This document shows, in pieces, positions 39,533 through 47,472 of a DNA stretch of 64,000 nt. Under the pieces are notes generated by a model that saw only the letters and a list, made by a program, of their open reading frames with translations, made no database searches and was not told where the DNA came from. A program made the translations under genes and the position numbers. Numbering within the stretch: the first letter of the stretch is position 1; each line of letters starts with the position of its first letter. This stretch comes from an uncultured Pelagimonas sp. (GTDB lineage Bacteria; Pseudomonadota; Alphaproteobacteria; Rhodobacterales; Rhodobacteraceae). The stretch spans positions 62,001 to 126,000 of the forward strand of contig CANMIH010000001.1 of the NCBI GenBank assembly GCA_947497905.1, written 5' to 3'.

Positions 39533-40221
39533 GCGGCAACCTCGTCTTCAGGCACGTCTGGCACGTGAAGCCGGAACCCTGCACCACGGACGGTTTCGAT
39601 CTCTACTTCACCGTCTGTGGCTTTGAGCATGGATCGAAGATTACACATATAGACATCAAACACGCGTGTGTTGGGTTCGTCGTTTAACCCATACACATGC
39701 CCAAGCAGGGCGCTGCGGGACACCAATTGGCGGGGGCGCAGCGCAAGATATTCCATCAACTCATAGAGTTTCGGGGTCAGTTTGATCGTTTCACCGTGGA
39801 TTGAGACCATGCGAAGGTCGATATCGATTTCAAAGGGTCCAAAGACCAGGTTGGAGTGCGCCAACCCATGGCGTCGCCGGGCCAGAGCCTGAAGCCGGGC
39901 GCTCATTTCTTCAAGGGGGGCACAGTGATCAAGGACCGCGTCGGCCCCGTGATCCAACGCGCGCACGATGAACTCTGGCTCTGGTGTCTGTTGCATGACC
40001 GCGACTGCCAGTTCGGGAAACCGCAGACGCAGATCTTTCAGGGTAAAGGTATCATGCTGTAGATTGTCGGCATCCAGCACCAAAAGATCGGTTTGACAGG
40101 TCTCAAGATAAAGCAGCAGATCTTCGGGCTGCTCACAGCGGGTGAGCAAAATGCCCTTTTCTTTCAGGGCAACGGACAGGCCCACCATACTCCAGCTGCC
40201 TTCTGCAATCATATATCGCAT
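39529..40221 (-). CDS. Orphan OmpR-family response regulator with degenerate receiver
   Basis: A 230-residue protein. The receiver-like domain (1-115) keeps the phospho-acceptor region as LLVLDADNL. It lacks the usual acidic pair at the N-terminus (it reads MRYMIAEGSW) and has His where the conserved Lys is expected (VLDHCAPLEEM). The C-terminal winged helix is canonical: LTPKLYELMEYLALRPRQLV, RVFDVYMCNLRSML, and TVRGAGFRL. No histidine kinase gene is adjacent. The start at 40221 is preceded by GGAGA; the frame is open further upstream without domain similarity. It may act independently of phosphorylation. Confidence 0.85.
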   Translation of the reverse strand: MRYMIAEGSWSMVGLSVALKEKGILLTRCEQPEDLLLYLETCQTDLLVLDADNLQHDTFTLKDLRLRFPELAVAVMQQTPEPEFIVRALDHGADAVLDHCAPLEEMSARLQALARRRHGLAHSNLVFGPFEIDIDLRMVSIHGETIKLTPKLYELMEYLALRPRQLVSRSALLGHVYGLNDEPNTRVFDVYMCNLRSMLKATDGEVEIETVRGAGFRLHVPDVPEDEVAA

Positions 40222-40567
40222 GTGCCGATCTCCACGATAGGGCAGGGGGATACCTACCTCCTCCCCGGACGGGGCGAAATTCGTGATCCAGATCGGCACC
40301 GTTCTGACGGGACATGGATCGGGGGCTGTCTTCTGACAATGGGAAAACGTTAACGCGGGAATGTGGAGGAAGTTGGGCGTCGGTTGGCCGGGGCAATGTC
40401 TCAACCCGTACAAGTCAGAGCAAATCATCTCAAATGCGAGGGAAGTCAGGGCAAGCATACATTTGTTCTAAGTTCTTGCGGGAAATCGAGAAGAGTTTTA
40501 CACTTTTTTTATGAAAAGCGGGCCTTCTGGCTAAGTCTTGCTTAACGTTCAGCCACGGGTGCCTCTT
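40222..40567. other. Non-coding gap between regulator and metalloprotease genes
   Basis: This 346-bp divergent intergenic region has no supported gene. It holds a short CCCC-GGAC-GGGG hairpin at 40263-40274 and a candidate promoter near 40,476. A seven-codon open frame at 40511 is too short to support. Confidence 0.5.
40476..40504 (+). promoter_or_regulatory. Candidate promoter of the metalloprotease-like gene
   Basis: TTGCGG (40476-40481) and TACACT (40499-40504) are 17 bp apart, about 60 bp before the predicted start at 40568. This is a weak match to sigma-70 boxes. Confidence 0.35.
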
Positions 40568-41371
40568 ATGATCGCATTGGTTCTCTTCTTGACAGCCGGC
40601 CTTGCCATTGCAGTGGGGGGACTGGGTAGTGATGACGCCGCGGATGAAGGTGAGGCCTCGCCAGATGACGTTACACCGACGGATCCCACCGATGTGATAT
40701 TGCCCGCGGGCACCGAACACACCACCGGTGACCCCGGCGGTTTCAACATCGAATTGGTGTTTGAGGGGGAAGGTTGGACCGAAGAGGTGCGCGATCTGGC
40801 CATTCAGGCCGGAGAACAGCTGTCTGATGTGATCACTGGAGATATTCCGGATCACAATGGGATCGATGATATCCGGATCGGGCTGAGGCTTGATGCTATT
40901 GATGGGATCAGTGGTGTCTTGGGCCGGGGTGGTCCGGATAGCCTGCGACCCGGGTCCCTTATTCCTAACCAAGGCTCGGTGATTATCGATTCCGCCGATG
41001 CTCAATCCAGCAGTTTTGCAACCTACGGCGAGGATTTGTTCCTGCATGAAATGCTGCATGCCTTAGGGTTTGGCACGACTTGGGATCTTCAAGGGCTGGT
41101 ACAACAGGCCCCGGATGGCAGTGACCGCTTTACTGGAACCAATGCGATTGCCGAATATCAGGAATCCTTCCCGACCGAAGCCGCCGCAGATCCACATTCA
41201 AGTTTTGGCGTGCCTTTGGCTTCGGATGAAGGGCACTGGGATGAGCCTGTGTTTGGGACCGAGATTGGAACCCCATTGTTGTCCTCTTCCAATGTCCTCA
41301 GTGAGCTGACCTTGGCCTCGCTCGAGGACCTTGGTTACCAGACGATCCGGGTGGCTGGCGCTGTAACCTGA
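40568..41371 (+). CDS. Leishmanolysin-like (M8-type) metalloprotease homologue
   Basis: A 267-residue exported or membrane-anchored protein. An N-terminal hydrophobic segment is followed by an acidic, Asp/Glu/Thr/Pro-rich linker. The zinc motif LFLHEMLHALGFG has HEMLH at residues 160-164. A later DEGHWDEPVFG gives the third His candidate, and NVLSELTLASLEDLGYQT matches the closing helix of leishmanolysin-like domains. The Met-turn position reads TEIGTP, where family members usually have Glu-x-Met-Thr. Start is uncertain: ATG 40568 is used, with GTG 40559 possible. A peptidase role is inferred. Confidence 0.72.
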   Translation: MIALVLFLTAGLAIAVGGLGSDDAADEGEASPDDVTPTDPTDVILPAGTEHTTGDPGGFNIELVFEGEGWTEEVRDLAIQAGEQLSDVITGDIPDHNGIDDIRIGLRLDAIDGISGVLGRGGPDSLRPGSLIPNQGSVIIDSADAQSSSFATYGEDLFLHEMLHALGFGTTWDLQGLVQQAPDGSDRFTGTNAIAEYQESFPTEAAADPHSSFGVPLASDEGHWDEPVFGTEIGTPLLSSSNVLSELTLASLEDLGYQTIRVAGAVT

Positions 41372-41425
41372 GCGCGGAACACACCCTGATCTCAGCGCAT
41401 ATTATGAGAACATGACGATGTTTTT

Positions 41426-41453
41426 AGGCGGCTCCTGTTGGGGCCGTCTTTTC
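41426..41453 (+). terminator. Terminator after the metalloprotease-like gene
   Basis: GGCGGC-N10-GCCGTC (one G-T pair) is followed by TTTTCG, 55 bp after the stop codon. Confidence 0.65.
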
Positions 41454-41684
41454 GTCTGTAGTGCCGGCATCCGCGGTGTAATTGCGCGGACCATGCCGAG
41501 GACACTGTCTGGCCGAGACGGGGTGGTGCCTGTGTGTATTCAGGGGTGAGATGTGGGACCTGAAACTTCGTCCGCGGTGCGCCGTTTTGCGGTTCACAGG
41601 CTCATAAACTTTGGTTTATAGCCGTCGGCCCGGGGTTTAATTGACGAATCGTAAACCCCAGATCGATTTCAGAGCGGGGAATGC
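41454..41684. other. Non-coding region with two inverted repeats
   Basis: No gene is supported here. ATAAAC-TTTG-GTTTAT (41604-41619) and GGGGTTTA-N12-TAAACCCC (41632-41659) are perfect inverted repeats 12 bp apart. The loop of the second contains TTGAC and the CcrM site GAATC. They precede a doubtful small open frame and the PepSY-like gene and may be operators or leader RNA structure. Confidence 0.4.
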
Positions 41685-41960
41685 GTGGCCATGTTCCCCG
41701 TGAAGGTTGGGCAGCGGATGCCCACGTTAAAAGACACAGGCAGTCTGACCAAAATAAAGGAGCAGGCATTGAAAACGAAGGTAACCACATCTACGGTTCG
41801 TACGCAGATGACCCCTACGCATATGGCCAAAATGACCGTCACAACGATCAAAAGTGCGACCACAACCACCAAGATCATGCGCAAAGTTCTTGTGCCCCAT
41901 GCCCGTGTTCAACCTAACGACGCGGATGTCCCTGAGATGATGATCCGGATCGGTGCCTGA
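41685..41960 (+). CDS. Doubtful small basic Thr/Lys-rich protein
   Basis: A possible 91-residue protein beginning GTG (41685) or ATG (41691). It has no recognised family, no signal peptide and many Thr, Lys and Met residues. Its third codon positions are clearly GC-rich, unlike those of the overlapping frame at 41681, which is the main support. It ends 4 bp before the PepSY-like start, so it could be an upstream partner or just a chance frame. A hydrophobic frame on the opposite strand (41669-41884) competes with it. Confidence 0.3.
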   Translation: MAMFPVKVGQRMPTLKDTGSLTKIKEQALKTKVTTSTVRTQMTPTHMAKMTVTTIKSATTTTKIMRKVLVPHARVQPNDADVPEMMIRIGA

Positions 41961-41964
41961 CGTG

Positions 41965-42564
41965 ATGACACGCGTTCTGACAGCGGCGATATTGGTGCTT
42001 GGCACCAGTGGTATGCCTGTTGGCGCGCAAACGGCTAAAGATCAGGTCATTCGTGAGCTGACAGAGCTGGGATATCGTGAGTTTTCAGTTCAGCGTACGT
42101 GGCTAGGGCGTGTGCGCATTGTTGCAAAAGGACAAGAGGGTGAACGCGAGGTGGTGCTGAACCCCTCGACCGGGGTTGTGCTGCGAGATTACACGGATCG
42201 CTCGGAGACGTTCGATGCTGCAGATCCGCAGGATCGGAAGGAACGCCGCCGCGCAAGGCGCCGGGATCGAAACTCTGATGTCGACTTGGACGTGATGACG
42301 TTGGAAGACTTTGACGAGCAAAGACATGCCGATGAAGGCATGGGGTTCGATGAAGATCACTTTGACGCCGCCTCCGATGAATGGTCTGATGATGGTGACG
42401 GTTGGTCCGATGATATGGGCCCCGATCACGATGGCCCTGATCACGACGGGCCAGACCATGACGGGCCAGACCACGATGACGGTCACGGGGATGATGGCCC
42501 GGATCATGATGGCCCAGGCGGCGGTCACGGCTCGGGACCTTCCGGACCAGGTGGCGGTCACTGA
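41965..42564 (+). CDS. Exported PepSY-like protein with acidic Asp-His-Gly-Pro tail
   Basis: A 199-residue protein with a signal peptide (TRVLTAAILVLGTSGMPVGAQ). Residues about 25-70 (VIRELTELGYREFSVQRTWL, then RIVAKGQEGEREVVLNPSTG) follow the PepSY fold pattern. A short basic stretch (RKERRRARRRDR) leads into a long acidic tail with five PDHDG-type units and a Gly/His-rich end. The Asp/His content suggests divalent-metal binding in the periplasm. The start at 41965 begins the signal peptide; GTG 41953 is an alternative. The membrane LuxR-type gene follows 31 bp later, suggesting a functional pair. Function unknown. Confidence 0.72.
   Translation: MTRVLTAAILVLGTSGMPVGAQTAKDQVIRELTELGYREFSVQRTWLGRVRIVAKGQEGEREVVLNPSTGVVLRDYTDRSETFDAADPQDRKERRRARRRDRNSDVDLDVMTLEDFDEQRHADEGMGFDEDHFDAASDEWSDDGDGWSDDMGPDHDGPDHDGPDHDGPDHDDGHGDDGPDHDGPGGGHGSGPSGPGGGH
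42421..42480 (+). repeat. Four tandem 15-bp coding repeats (Pro-Asp-His-Asp-Gly/Asp)
   Basis: Four consecutive 15-bp units encode PDHDG, PDHDG, PDHDG and PDHDD within the PepSY-like gene. A further diverged copy lies near 42,500. Copies differ at third codon positions, so selection on the peptide is more likely than very recent slippage. Confidence 0.8.
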
Positions 42565-42595
42565 CCGACGGAAACACGGTGCTGATGCGTATAAA

Positions 42596-43129
42596 ATGCG
42601 TGGAGCAACCAAAATTGCAGGCACTATGAGAGACCGTTTCTCTATCTTCCTTTTGCTTGGGGTGCAGTTGATCTGCGCTGGTTTCTTTCTGTTCAACATC
42701 ATCACCAGCTTGATCGGCGTCTCTTTCACGCCAATTTCATGGGCTTTGTTTGAACTTATTGAGATCGGTGCGGCCGTGGGTCTCGTGCTGGGGGTATTCG
42801 TGTCGTTTTCGTTGCTGCGAAAATCCGCCAAGGCTCAGGCCAAAGCGGAAGACAGCCTGCGGCTTGCATCAGGGGCCTTTGCGGAACTCATCGATGAGCG
42901 GTTTGCTGAATGGAAATTGACCCCGGCTGAGCGGGATGTGGCCCTGATGTGCATCAAGGGACTGACCATCGCAGAGATCACGCAAATTCGAAGCACTTCG
43001 GATGGCACCGTCAAGGCTCAGACCAATGCGATCTACCGCAAGGCTCAGGTCAATGGGCGCGCGCAGCTGATGAGCCTGTTCATTGATGACCTTATGGGCG
43101 AGCCTTTGACCACAGTCGCAGACAAATGA
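42596..43129 (+). CDS. Membrane-anchored LuxR-type HTH regulator
   Basis: A 177-residue protein with two transmembrane helices near the N-terminus (FLLLGVQLICAGFFLFNIIT and IGAAVGLVLGVFVSFSLL), a short coiled linker (KAQAKAEDSLRLA) and a C-terminal GerE/LuxR helix-turn-helix (LTPAERDVALMCIKGLTIAE...). It would bind DNA from the inner membrane without a receiver or autoinducer domain. Start choice is uncertain: ATG 42596 or ATG 42626. It sits 31 bp after the PepSY-like gene. The pair suggests periplasmic signal capture coupled to membrane-tethered transcription control. Confidence 0.78.
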   Translation: MRGATKIAGTMRDRFSIFLLLGVQLICAGFFLFNIITSLIGVSFTPISWALFELIEIGAAVGLVLGVFVSFSLLRKSAKAQAKAEDSLRLASGAFAELIDERFAEWKLTPAERDVALMCIKGLTIAEITQIRSTSDGTVKAQTNAIYRKAQVNGRAQLMSLFIDDLMGEPLTTVADK

Positions 43130-43234
43130 CACATGTGGATAAATCTTGGGATTGTTTTCTTTTGTGCGAAATGGGCGACGCCCACCTATTGCCGATAACA
43201 AAATAGGTTGTCATTTGAACAAGCGTTCCAAAGC

Positions 43235-43606
43235 CTATTTGCAGCGGTGCTCTTTCAGAATGTCCAGCGAGACAATTTCAAGCGCGCGCTGATGTGTGGC
43301 TTCTAATGAGACATCTGGGGCGCAGCCTTCATCATGGGCCTGCAGAAAGCGTTCGGCGCACAGGCACCAGCGGTCTCCGGGTTTGAGGCCGGGAAAGCTG
43401 AAACCGGGCTGTGGCGTGCTCAGATCGTTACCAACATATTTTGAATAGGCCAGAAACTCTGCGGTCATGACGGCACAGACCGTGTGGCTTCCGTGGTCAG
43501 CGGCGCAGGTGTTGCAGGCCCCATCGCGATAGTATCCGGTCAAAGGCGCGTAGGAACAGGGCTCAAGCGCCCCACCCAATACGTTTACAGAGGGATCTTT
43601 CTTCAT
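43235..43606 (-). CDS. DUF2237-family protein
   Basis: A 123-residue protein with the strongly conserved DUF2237 layout: NVLGGALEPCSYAPLTGYYR, GSHTVCAVMTAEFL, GNDLSTP and FPGLKPGDRWCLCAERF. Many Cys residues suggest metal or redox chemistry, but the function is unknown. It overlaps the beta-lactamase-like gene upstream by 4 bp (ATGA), so the two are coupled. It converges with the LuxR-type gene; the 105-bp gap has an inverted repeat ACCTATT / AATAGGT (43184-43208). Confidence 0.87.
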   Translation of the reverse strand: MKKDPSVNVLGGALEPCSYAPLTGYYRDGACNTCAADHGSHTVCAVMTAEFLAYSKYVGNDLSTPQPGFSFPGLKPGDRWCLCAERFLQAHDEGCAPDVSLEATHQRALEIVSLDILKEHRCK

Positions 43607-44769
43607 CCATTTCCCTTTACAGGCGTAGCCGCGAGGCGGCGCATCATCTCCAGCGCATCGTCAAAGGCACCGGGGTCGCGAAATAGGCGGTCGGCACTGT
43701 TGATGGCGACCACCGCTGCGTTTTCTTTATCGATATAGATGAATTGCCCGTAAACGCCACGGGCCAATATCTCACCGGGTCGGGCGTCTTCCGGGATCCA
43801 CCATTGATATCCATAGCGGATTTTGCCGGGTTTGGTATTGGCCGAAGGCCGGATGCTGTCCGCCAGCCATGCAGAGGGAACAATCTGCTGGCCCTGAAAG
43901 TTGCCGTCATTGCGCACCATTTCCCCAAAACGGGCGTAGTCTCGCGTTGTGAGGTTCAGCCCGCCCAGCACAAAGGCCACGCCATAGCCATCGGTGACAT
44001 AATGCGGGTTACCATAGGCGCCCATGGGGCCCAGAATATGTTCGCCCAGAAGCTCGGCAACAGGTCGACCTGTGGCGCCCCGCACCACCATGCCCAGAAC
44101 ATGGGTGTCGATTGAGACATACTGCCATTCGGTGCCGGGTTTGGTGAAGGTTTCGCTGAGCCCTTCGGCAAAGCCATCCATAGAGCCACCTAGGGCCAGG
44201 ATCCGGCCCATTTTGTTGATGTCGCTCCAGAAATCCAAATAATCTTCGTCAAAGACAACTCCGGAGGACATCTGCAGCACATCTTTGATGCTGGCCTCGG
44301 AATAGGCGGTGCCCTTGAGTGAGGGCGCATAGGTTGTCACCGGGTCATCGATGCTGGCAATCACGCCCTGTTCCAGCAATATGCCAAACAGCGCAGAGAG
44401 ATAGGATTTGGCCATCGACCAGGAGATCCGCTGGTCCAGCGGACCGGTCCCTTGGTGATAACTTTCGTGGACTATCTCGCCCTGTTTCACGACCACGGCG
44501 GCGGTCACCGAACGGCGCTCCACCCAGTCCTGCCAGTCCGCAGGCAGTGGCATGGGGGTGGCTTCGGGGAGGGGTGTCGGGGTTCCGGTGACGGGTATGG
44601 GGGTCGAGACGAAAATCTGGCCCATGGAACTGAAATTCGACACGATTTTGTCTTCGGAGAAGAGTGACAGCACAGCATTGAGCCGCATCAGCTCCTGTCG
44701 CTTCCAGATGCCAGCGACCGCCACAATCGCCAAAATCACCAAACCTATGCGAATACCGCGCTTTACCAT
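43603..44769 (-). CDS. Serine hydrolase of the beta-lactamase (class C / PBP) family
   Basis: A 388-residue protein with one N-terminal transmembrane helix (IRIGLVILAIVAVAGIW) and a periplasmic serine-hydrolase domain. The nucleophile motif SMAK lies in ISWSMAKSYLSALFG, and a Tyr-x-x motif candidate is in WQYVSIDTHVLG. Family members include esterases, D-aminopeptidases and class C beta-lactamases; without an ampC-like context an esterase or peptidase role is more likely. AGGAGGACGAGG precedes the ATG. It is translationally coupled to DUF2237. Confidence 0.85.
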   Translation of the reverse strand: MVKRGIRIGLVILAIVAVAGIWKRQELMRLNAVLSLFSEDKIVSNFSSMGQIFVSTPIPVTGTPTPLPEATPMPLPADWQDWVERRSVTAAVVVKQGEIVHESYHQGTGPLDQRISWSMAKSYLSALFGILLEQGVIASIDDPVTTYAPSLKGTAYSEASIKDVLQMSSGVVFDEDYLDFWSDINKMGRILALGGSMDGFAEGLSETFTKPGTEWQYVSIDTHVLGMVVRGATGRPVAELLGEHILGPMGAYGNPHYVTDGYGVAFVLGGLNLTTRDYARFGEMVRNDGNFQGQQIVPSAWLADSIRPSANTKPGKIRYGYQWWIPEDARPGEILARGVYGQFIYIDKENAAVVAINSADRLFRDPGAFDDALEMMRRLAATPVKGNG

Positions 44770-44814
44770 GCCTCGTCCTCCTATGGATAAGGTGACGAGG
44801 CAGGCGTAGAAGGT

Positions 44815-45501
44815 CTAGCGGAATTTATCGGCCAGCTTCTGCAGAGGGCTGCGTGTGTCTTCTTTGGGTGTCTCTTTGGTGTCGGCCTTGGGGGCCGCAG
44901 GCTCTTTCGCGGGTTTTGTGGTCGACGAGCGCGGAGGATTGACGCGCAGCGCCACCGCGTTCTGGAACTTGCCGTTCTCGCCACGGGCCAGATCAGGGGC
45001 GCCGTCACAAATGCCCCGCAGCAGATTATCTAACCACTCTTCGTCGGCCTTGGCGAAATCATGCAGCACATAGGCTGAGACAAGCTCTTTGCGGCCGGGG
45101 TGGCCAATGCCAAGACGAATGCGTTGATAAGCTTCGGTGATATGGGCGTGGATCGACCGCAATCCATTGTGGCCCGCATGACCTCCACCCATCTTCACTC
45201 TGCATTTGCCGGGCGCCAGATCCAGTTCATCATGAAAGACCGTCACGTCCTGCGAAGTCAGTTTGTAAAAGCGCATCGCCTCGCCGACCGACTGGCCGGA
45301 GAGGTTCATGAAGGTTTCGGGTTTCAACAGCAAAACCTTGTCGTCGCCCAGACGACCCTCGCTGATCTGTCCCTGAAACTTGGATTTCCACGGGCCGAAC
45401 CCGTGATCCTCGGCAATGCGATCCAACGCCATAAAGCCAATGTTGTGGCGGTTGCGCTCATATTTTGCGCCCGGATTTCCGAGTCCGACAAAGATCTGCA
45501 T
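44815..45501 (-). CDS. pth: Peptidyl-tRNA hydrolase with long basic tail
   Basis: A 228-residue enzyme that recycles tRNA from peptidyl-tRNA released by stalled ribosomes. Catalytic residues are in VGLGNPGAKYERNRHNIGF (Asn and His) and in FHDELDL (Asp). MGGGHAGHNGLRSI binds substrate. The catalytic core is normal; about 40 extra C-terminal residues rich in Pro, Lys and Thr extend it beyond the usual 190-200, as seen in several alphaproteobacteria. The ATG at 45501 is used because GGAGAG lies upstream. Confidence 0.96.
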   Translation of the reverse strand: MQIFVGLGNPGAKYERNRHNIGFMALDRIAEDHGFGPWKSKFQGQISEGRLGDDKVLLLKPETFMNLSGQSVGEAMRFYKLTSQDVTVFHDELDLAPGKCRVKMGGGHAGHNGLRSIHAHITEAYQRIRLGIGHPGRKELVSAYVLHDFAKADEEWLDNLLRGICDGAPDLARGENGKFQNAVALRVNPPRSSTTKPAKEPAAPKADTKETPKEDTRSPLQKLADKFR

Positions 45502-45526
45502 GCGGCTCTCCACTATTGTGTCGCAT

Positions 45527-45555
45527 TTGACAAGGCTTGCACTTGCTCGCGTAAT
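45527..45555 (+). promoter_or_regulatory. Candidate promoter of the ABM haem-monooxygenase-like gene
   Basis: TTGACA (45527-45532) and CGTAAT (45550-45555) are separated by 17 bp, about 80 bp before the ATG at 45637. The gap is shared with the divergent pth gene. Confidence 0.4.
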
Positions 45556-45636
45556 CTTTCAACTGATGTCAGACGCCAGCCGACCCCAGAGGGTCTTTTG
45601 CCAGCTCCCCTAACATCTCAAAAGAAAGGAAGCGAT

Positions 45637-45966
45637 ATGTCTTTTATCGCCATGAACCGGTTCAAGGTTGCTCTGGGCAAAGAAGAGGCGTTCGAAACCA
45701 TTTGGCGTGAACGCGAAAGCCGTCTGCAGGAACTTGAGGGTTTTATCGAGTTTCGCATGTTGAAAGGCCCCGAGAACGCGGATGAGGGGTACTGTCTTTA
45801 CGCCTCGCACACGCTTTGGGGCAGTCGCGCGCAGTTTGAAGCCTGGACAAAATCCGAACAGTTTCGGGATGCGCATAAAAATGCGGGTCGCGGACGTACA
45901 GAAGGCGTGATGGTTGGGCATCCTTCGTTTGAAGGGTTCGAAACGGTGCTGCAGCAGACGGCATGA
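45637..45966 (+). CDS. ABM-family monooxygenase, haem-degrading type
   Basis: A 109-residue ABM protein. MNRFKVALGKEEAFETIW, ELEGFIEFRMLKGP and YASHTLWGSRAQFEAWTKSEQF match the IsdG/HmoA-like branch, including the Asn and Trp that shape the haem pocket and a His in FRDAHKNAG. Such enzymes open haem to release iron. Iron control is likely in this family, but I found no clear iron box. AAAGGAAG lies before the ATG. A terminator follows. Confidence 0.8.
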   Translation: MSFIAMNRFKVALGKEEAFETIWRERESRLQELEGFIEFRMLKGPENADEGYCLYASHTLWGSRAQFEAWTKSEQFRDAHKNAGRGRTEGVMVGHPSFEGFETVLQQTA

Positions 45967-46015
45967 TGCCTTTGCTCACACAATAAGAGAACATGCACCT
46001 ACGGTGTGGCGTAAG

Positions 46016-46043
46016 CGGCGTGGCCTTTGGGCTGCGCCGTTTT
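46016..46043 (+). terminator. Terminator after the ABM gene
   Basis: CGGCGTGGCC-TTTG-GGCTGCGCCG forms a 10-bp stem with two G-T pairs and a 4-nt loop, followed by four T. The remaining part of the 289-bp gap is taken up by the paaJ promoter and operator. Confidence 0.75.
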
Positions 46044-46178
46044 GGTTTGCGGGGTGTTGACCTTGTATTTTAAGCTTGAAGTAAATGGAGCCTCTGCGCC
46101 ATGCTTCGCAAATACAGTGTTTGAAGTGGAGACATGTTACGAAATTCGATGATCGTCGACATTCACGTAACATTTTTC

Positions 46179-46207
46179 TTGCTGAATACGTAGAATCACC
46201 CTATCAC
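46179..46207 (+). promoter_or_regulatory. Candidate promoter of paaJABCDE
   Basis: TTGCTG (46179-46184) and TATCAC (46202-46207) are 17 bp apart. The PaaR-like operator begins at the last base of the -10 box, so bound repressor would block initiation. Confidence 0.5.
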
Positions 46208-46222
46208 CGACCATACGGTCGG
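46207..46222. promoter_or_regulatory. PaaR-type operator upstream of paaJ
   Basis: CCGACC-ATAC-GGTCGG is a perfect 6-bp inverted repeat at the predicted transcription start of the paaJ operon. A similar site occurs at 56,861. TetR-family PaaR is encoded within the same cluster and is the likely ligand-responsive repressor. Confidence 0.75.
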
Positions 46223-46255
46223 CTAATTTTCCGATCCCTGAGGAGGAAACCCCGA

Positions 46256-47458
46256 ATGAACGCCTTTATCTGTGATGCCATCCGGACACCCATCGGCCGT
46301 TATGGCGGGGGCCTGTCTTCCGTGCGCACGGATGATCTTGCCGCGGCGCCGATTGCCGCCTTGATCGCCCGCAACCCTCAGGTGGACTGGGCCAAAATCG
46401 ACGACGTCATTATGGGCGATGCGAACCAAGCGGGGGAAAGCAACCGCAACGTGGCGCGTATGGCCGCGCTTCTGGCGGGCCTGCCCATTGATGTGCCGGG
46501 CACAACGGTGAACCGTCTATGTGCCTCCGGGATGGACGCCGTGGGGATGGCGGCCCGAGGCATTCGTGCGGGCGACTACGACATGGCTATTGCAGGCGGT
46601 GTCGAAAGCATGAGCCGCGCGCCCTTTGTGATGCCCAAGCACACAAGCGCCTTTGGTCGTGCCAATGCAGTCTATGACACCACCATCGGCTGGCGTTTCG
46701 TGAACAAGAAAATGCACGAGATGTATGGCACCGACTCGATGCCGCAGACCGCTGACAATGTTGCGGAGGACTATAATGTCAGCCGTGAAGACCAAGACGC
46801 CTTTGCCGCGCGCAGTCAGGCGCGCTGGGCGGCGGCACATGAGGCTGGCATCTTTGCCAATGAAATCATTCCGGTTTCCGTGCCCCAGCGCAAAGGCGAT
46901 CCGGTGATTGTCGACACCGACGAACACCCGCGCCCCGGCACCACCGCCGAAAAGCTTGGTGGCCTGAAAGGCGTCAATGGAGCGGATAAAACCGTGACCG
47001 CCGGCAATGCCTCGGGTGTGAATGACGGTGCTGCGGCTCTCCTGCTGGCCAATGAAGCAGCCATGGAGAAGAACGCGCTCAAGCCATTGGCTCGCGTGGT
47101 CGGTATGGCCAGCGCCGGTGTTGCGCCGCGCGTTATGGGCATTGGGCCGGTTCCGGCGACCCGCAAAGTCCTTGAACGCACAGGGCTCACCATCGAGCAG
47201 ATGGATGTGATAGAATTGAATGAAGCCTTTGCAAGCCAGGGCCTTGCGACCCTGCGTGAGCTGGGCATTGCGGATGACGCCGCCCATGTGAACCCCAATG
47301 GTGGGGCCATCGCCTTGGGTCACCCGCTTGGCATGTCAGGCGCACGTCTTGTGCTGACAGCCGCTTATCAATTGCAACGCACCGGCGGGCGCTATGCGCT
47401 GTGTACCATGTGTGTTGGTGTCGGACAGGGTGCCGCCCTGATCCTTGAACGCGTGTAA
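46256..47458 (+). CDS. paaJ: 3-oxoadipyl-CoA thiolase
   Basis: A 400-residue thiolase that cleaves 3-oxoadipyl-CoA to succinyl-CoA and acetyl-CoA, the last step of phenylacetate breakdown. It has the nucleophile Cys in [12 protein letters not shown], the base His in [19 protein letters not shown] and the second Cys in [12 protein letters not shown]. The start at 46256 has AGGAGG 10 bp upstream and gives the standard [18 protein letters not shown]; upstream in-frame sequence is operator and promoter. It leads paaJABCDE. PcaF of the protocatechuate branch is the same enzyme type, but the context favours PaaJ. Confidence 0.93.
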   Translation: MNAFICDAIRTPIGRYGGGLSSVRTDDLAAAPIAALIARNPQVDWAKIDDVIMGDANQAGESNRNVARMAALLAGLPIDVPGTTVNRLCASGMDAVGMAARGIRAGDYDMAIAGGVESMSRAPFVMPKHTSAFGRANAVYDTTIGWRFVNKKMHEMYGTDSMPQTADNVAEDYNVSREDQDAFAARSQARWAAAHEAGIFANEIIPVSVPQRKGDPVIVDTDEHPRPGTTAEKLGGLKGVNGADKTVTAGNASGVNDGAAALLLANEAAMEKNALKPLARVVGMASAGVAPRVMGIGPVPATRKVLERTGLTIEQMDVIELNEAFASQGLATLRELGIADDAAHVNPNGGAIALGHPLGMSGARLVLTAAYQLQRTGGRYALCTMCVGVGQGAALILERV

Positions 47459-47472
47459 CGGAGGACGCCACG

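Noticed and set aside
41669-41884. A hydrophobic 71-codon frame on the minus strand resembling a membrane peptide
   Set aside because: It starts with TTG, has no ribosome-binding site and lies opposite a Thr/Lys-rich frame, which produces hydrophobic antisense text automatically.
41681-41917. A 78-codon frame with a His/Cys-rich end, tempting as a metal-binding peptide near the PepSY-like gene
   Set aside because: Its third codon positions are poor in G and C compared with neighbours, while the overlapping frame at 41685 has the expected pattern. The His/Cys richness is probably accidental.
42421-42512. Tandem repeats considered as a possible CRISPR or non-coding satellite
   Set aside because: Units are 15 bp, in frame and inside a coding gene with third-position changes, so they are protein repeats.
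45502-45636. Possible iron box ahead of the haem-monooxygenase-like gene
   Set aside because: I could not match the sequence to a Fur, Irr or RirA consensus with confidence, so only a candidate promoter is listed.
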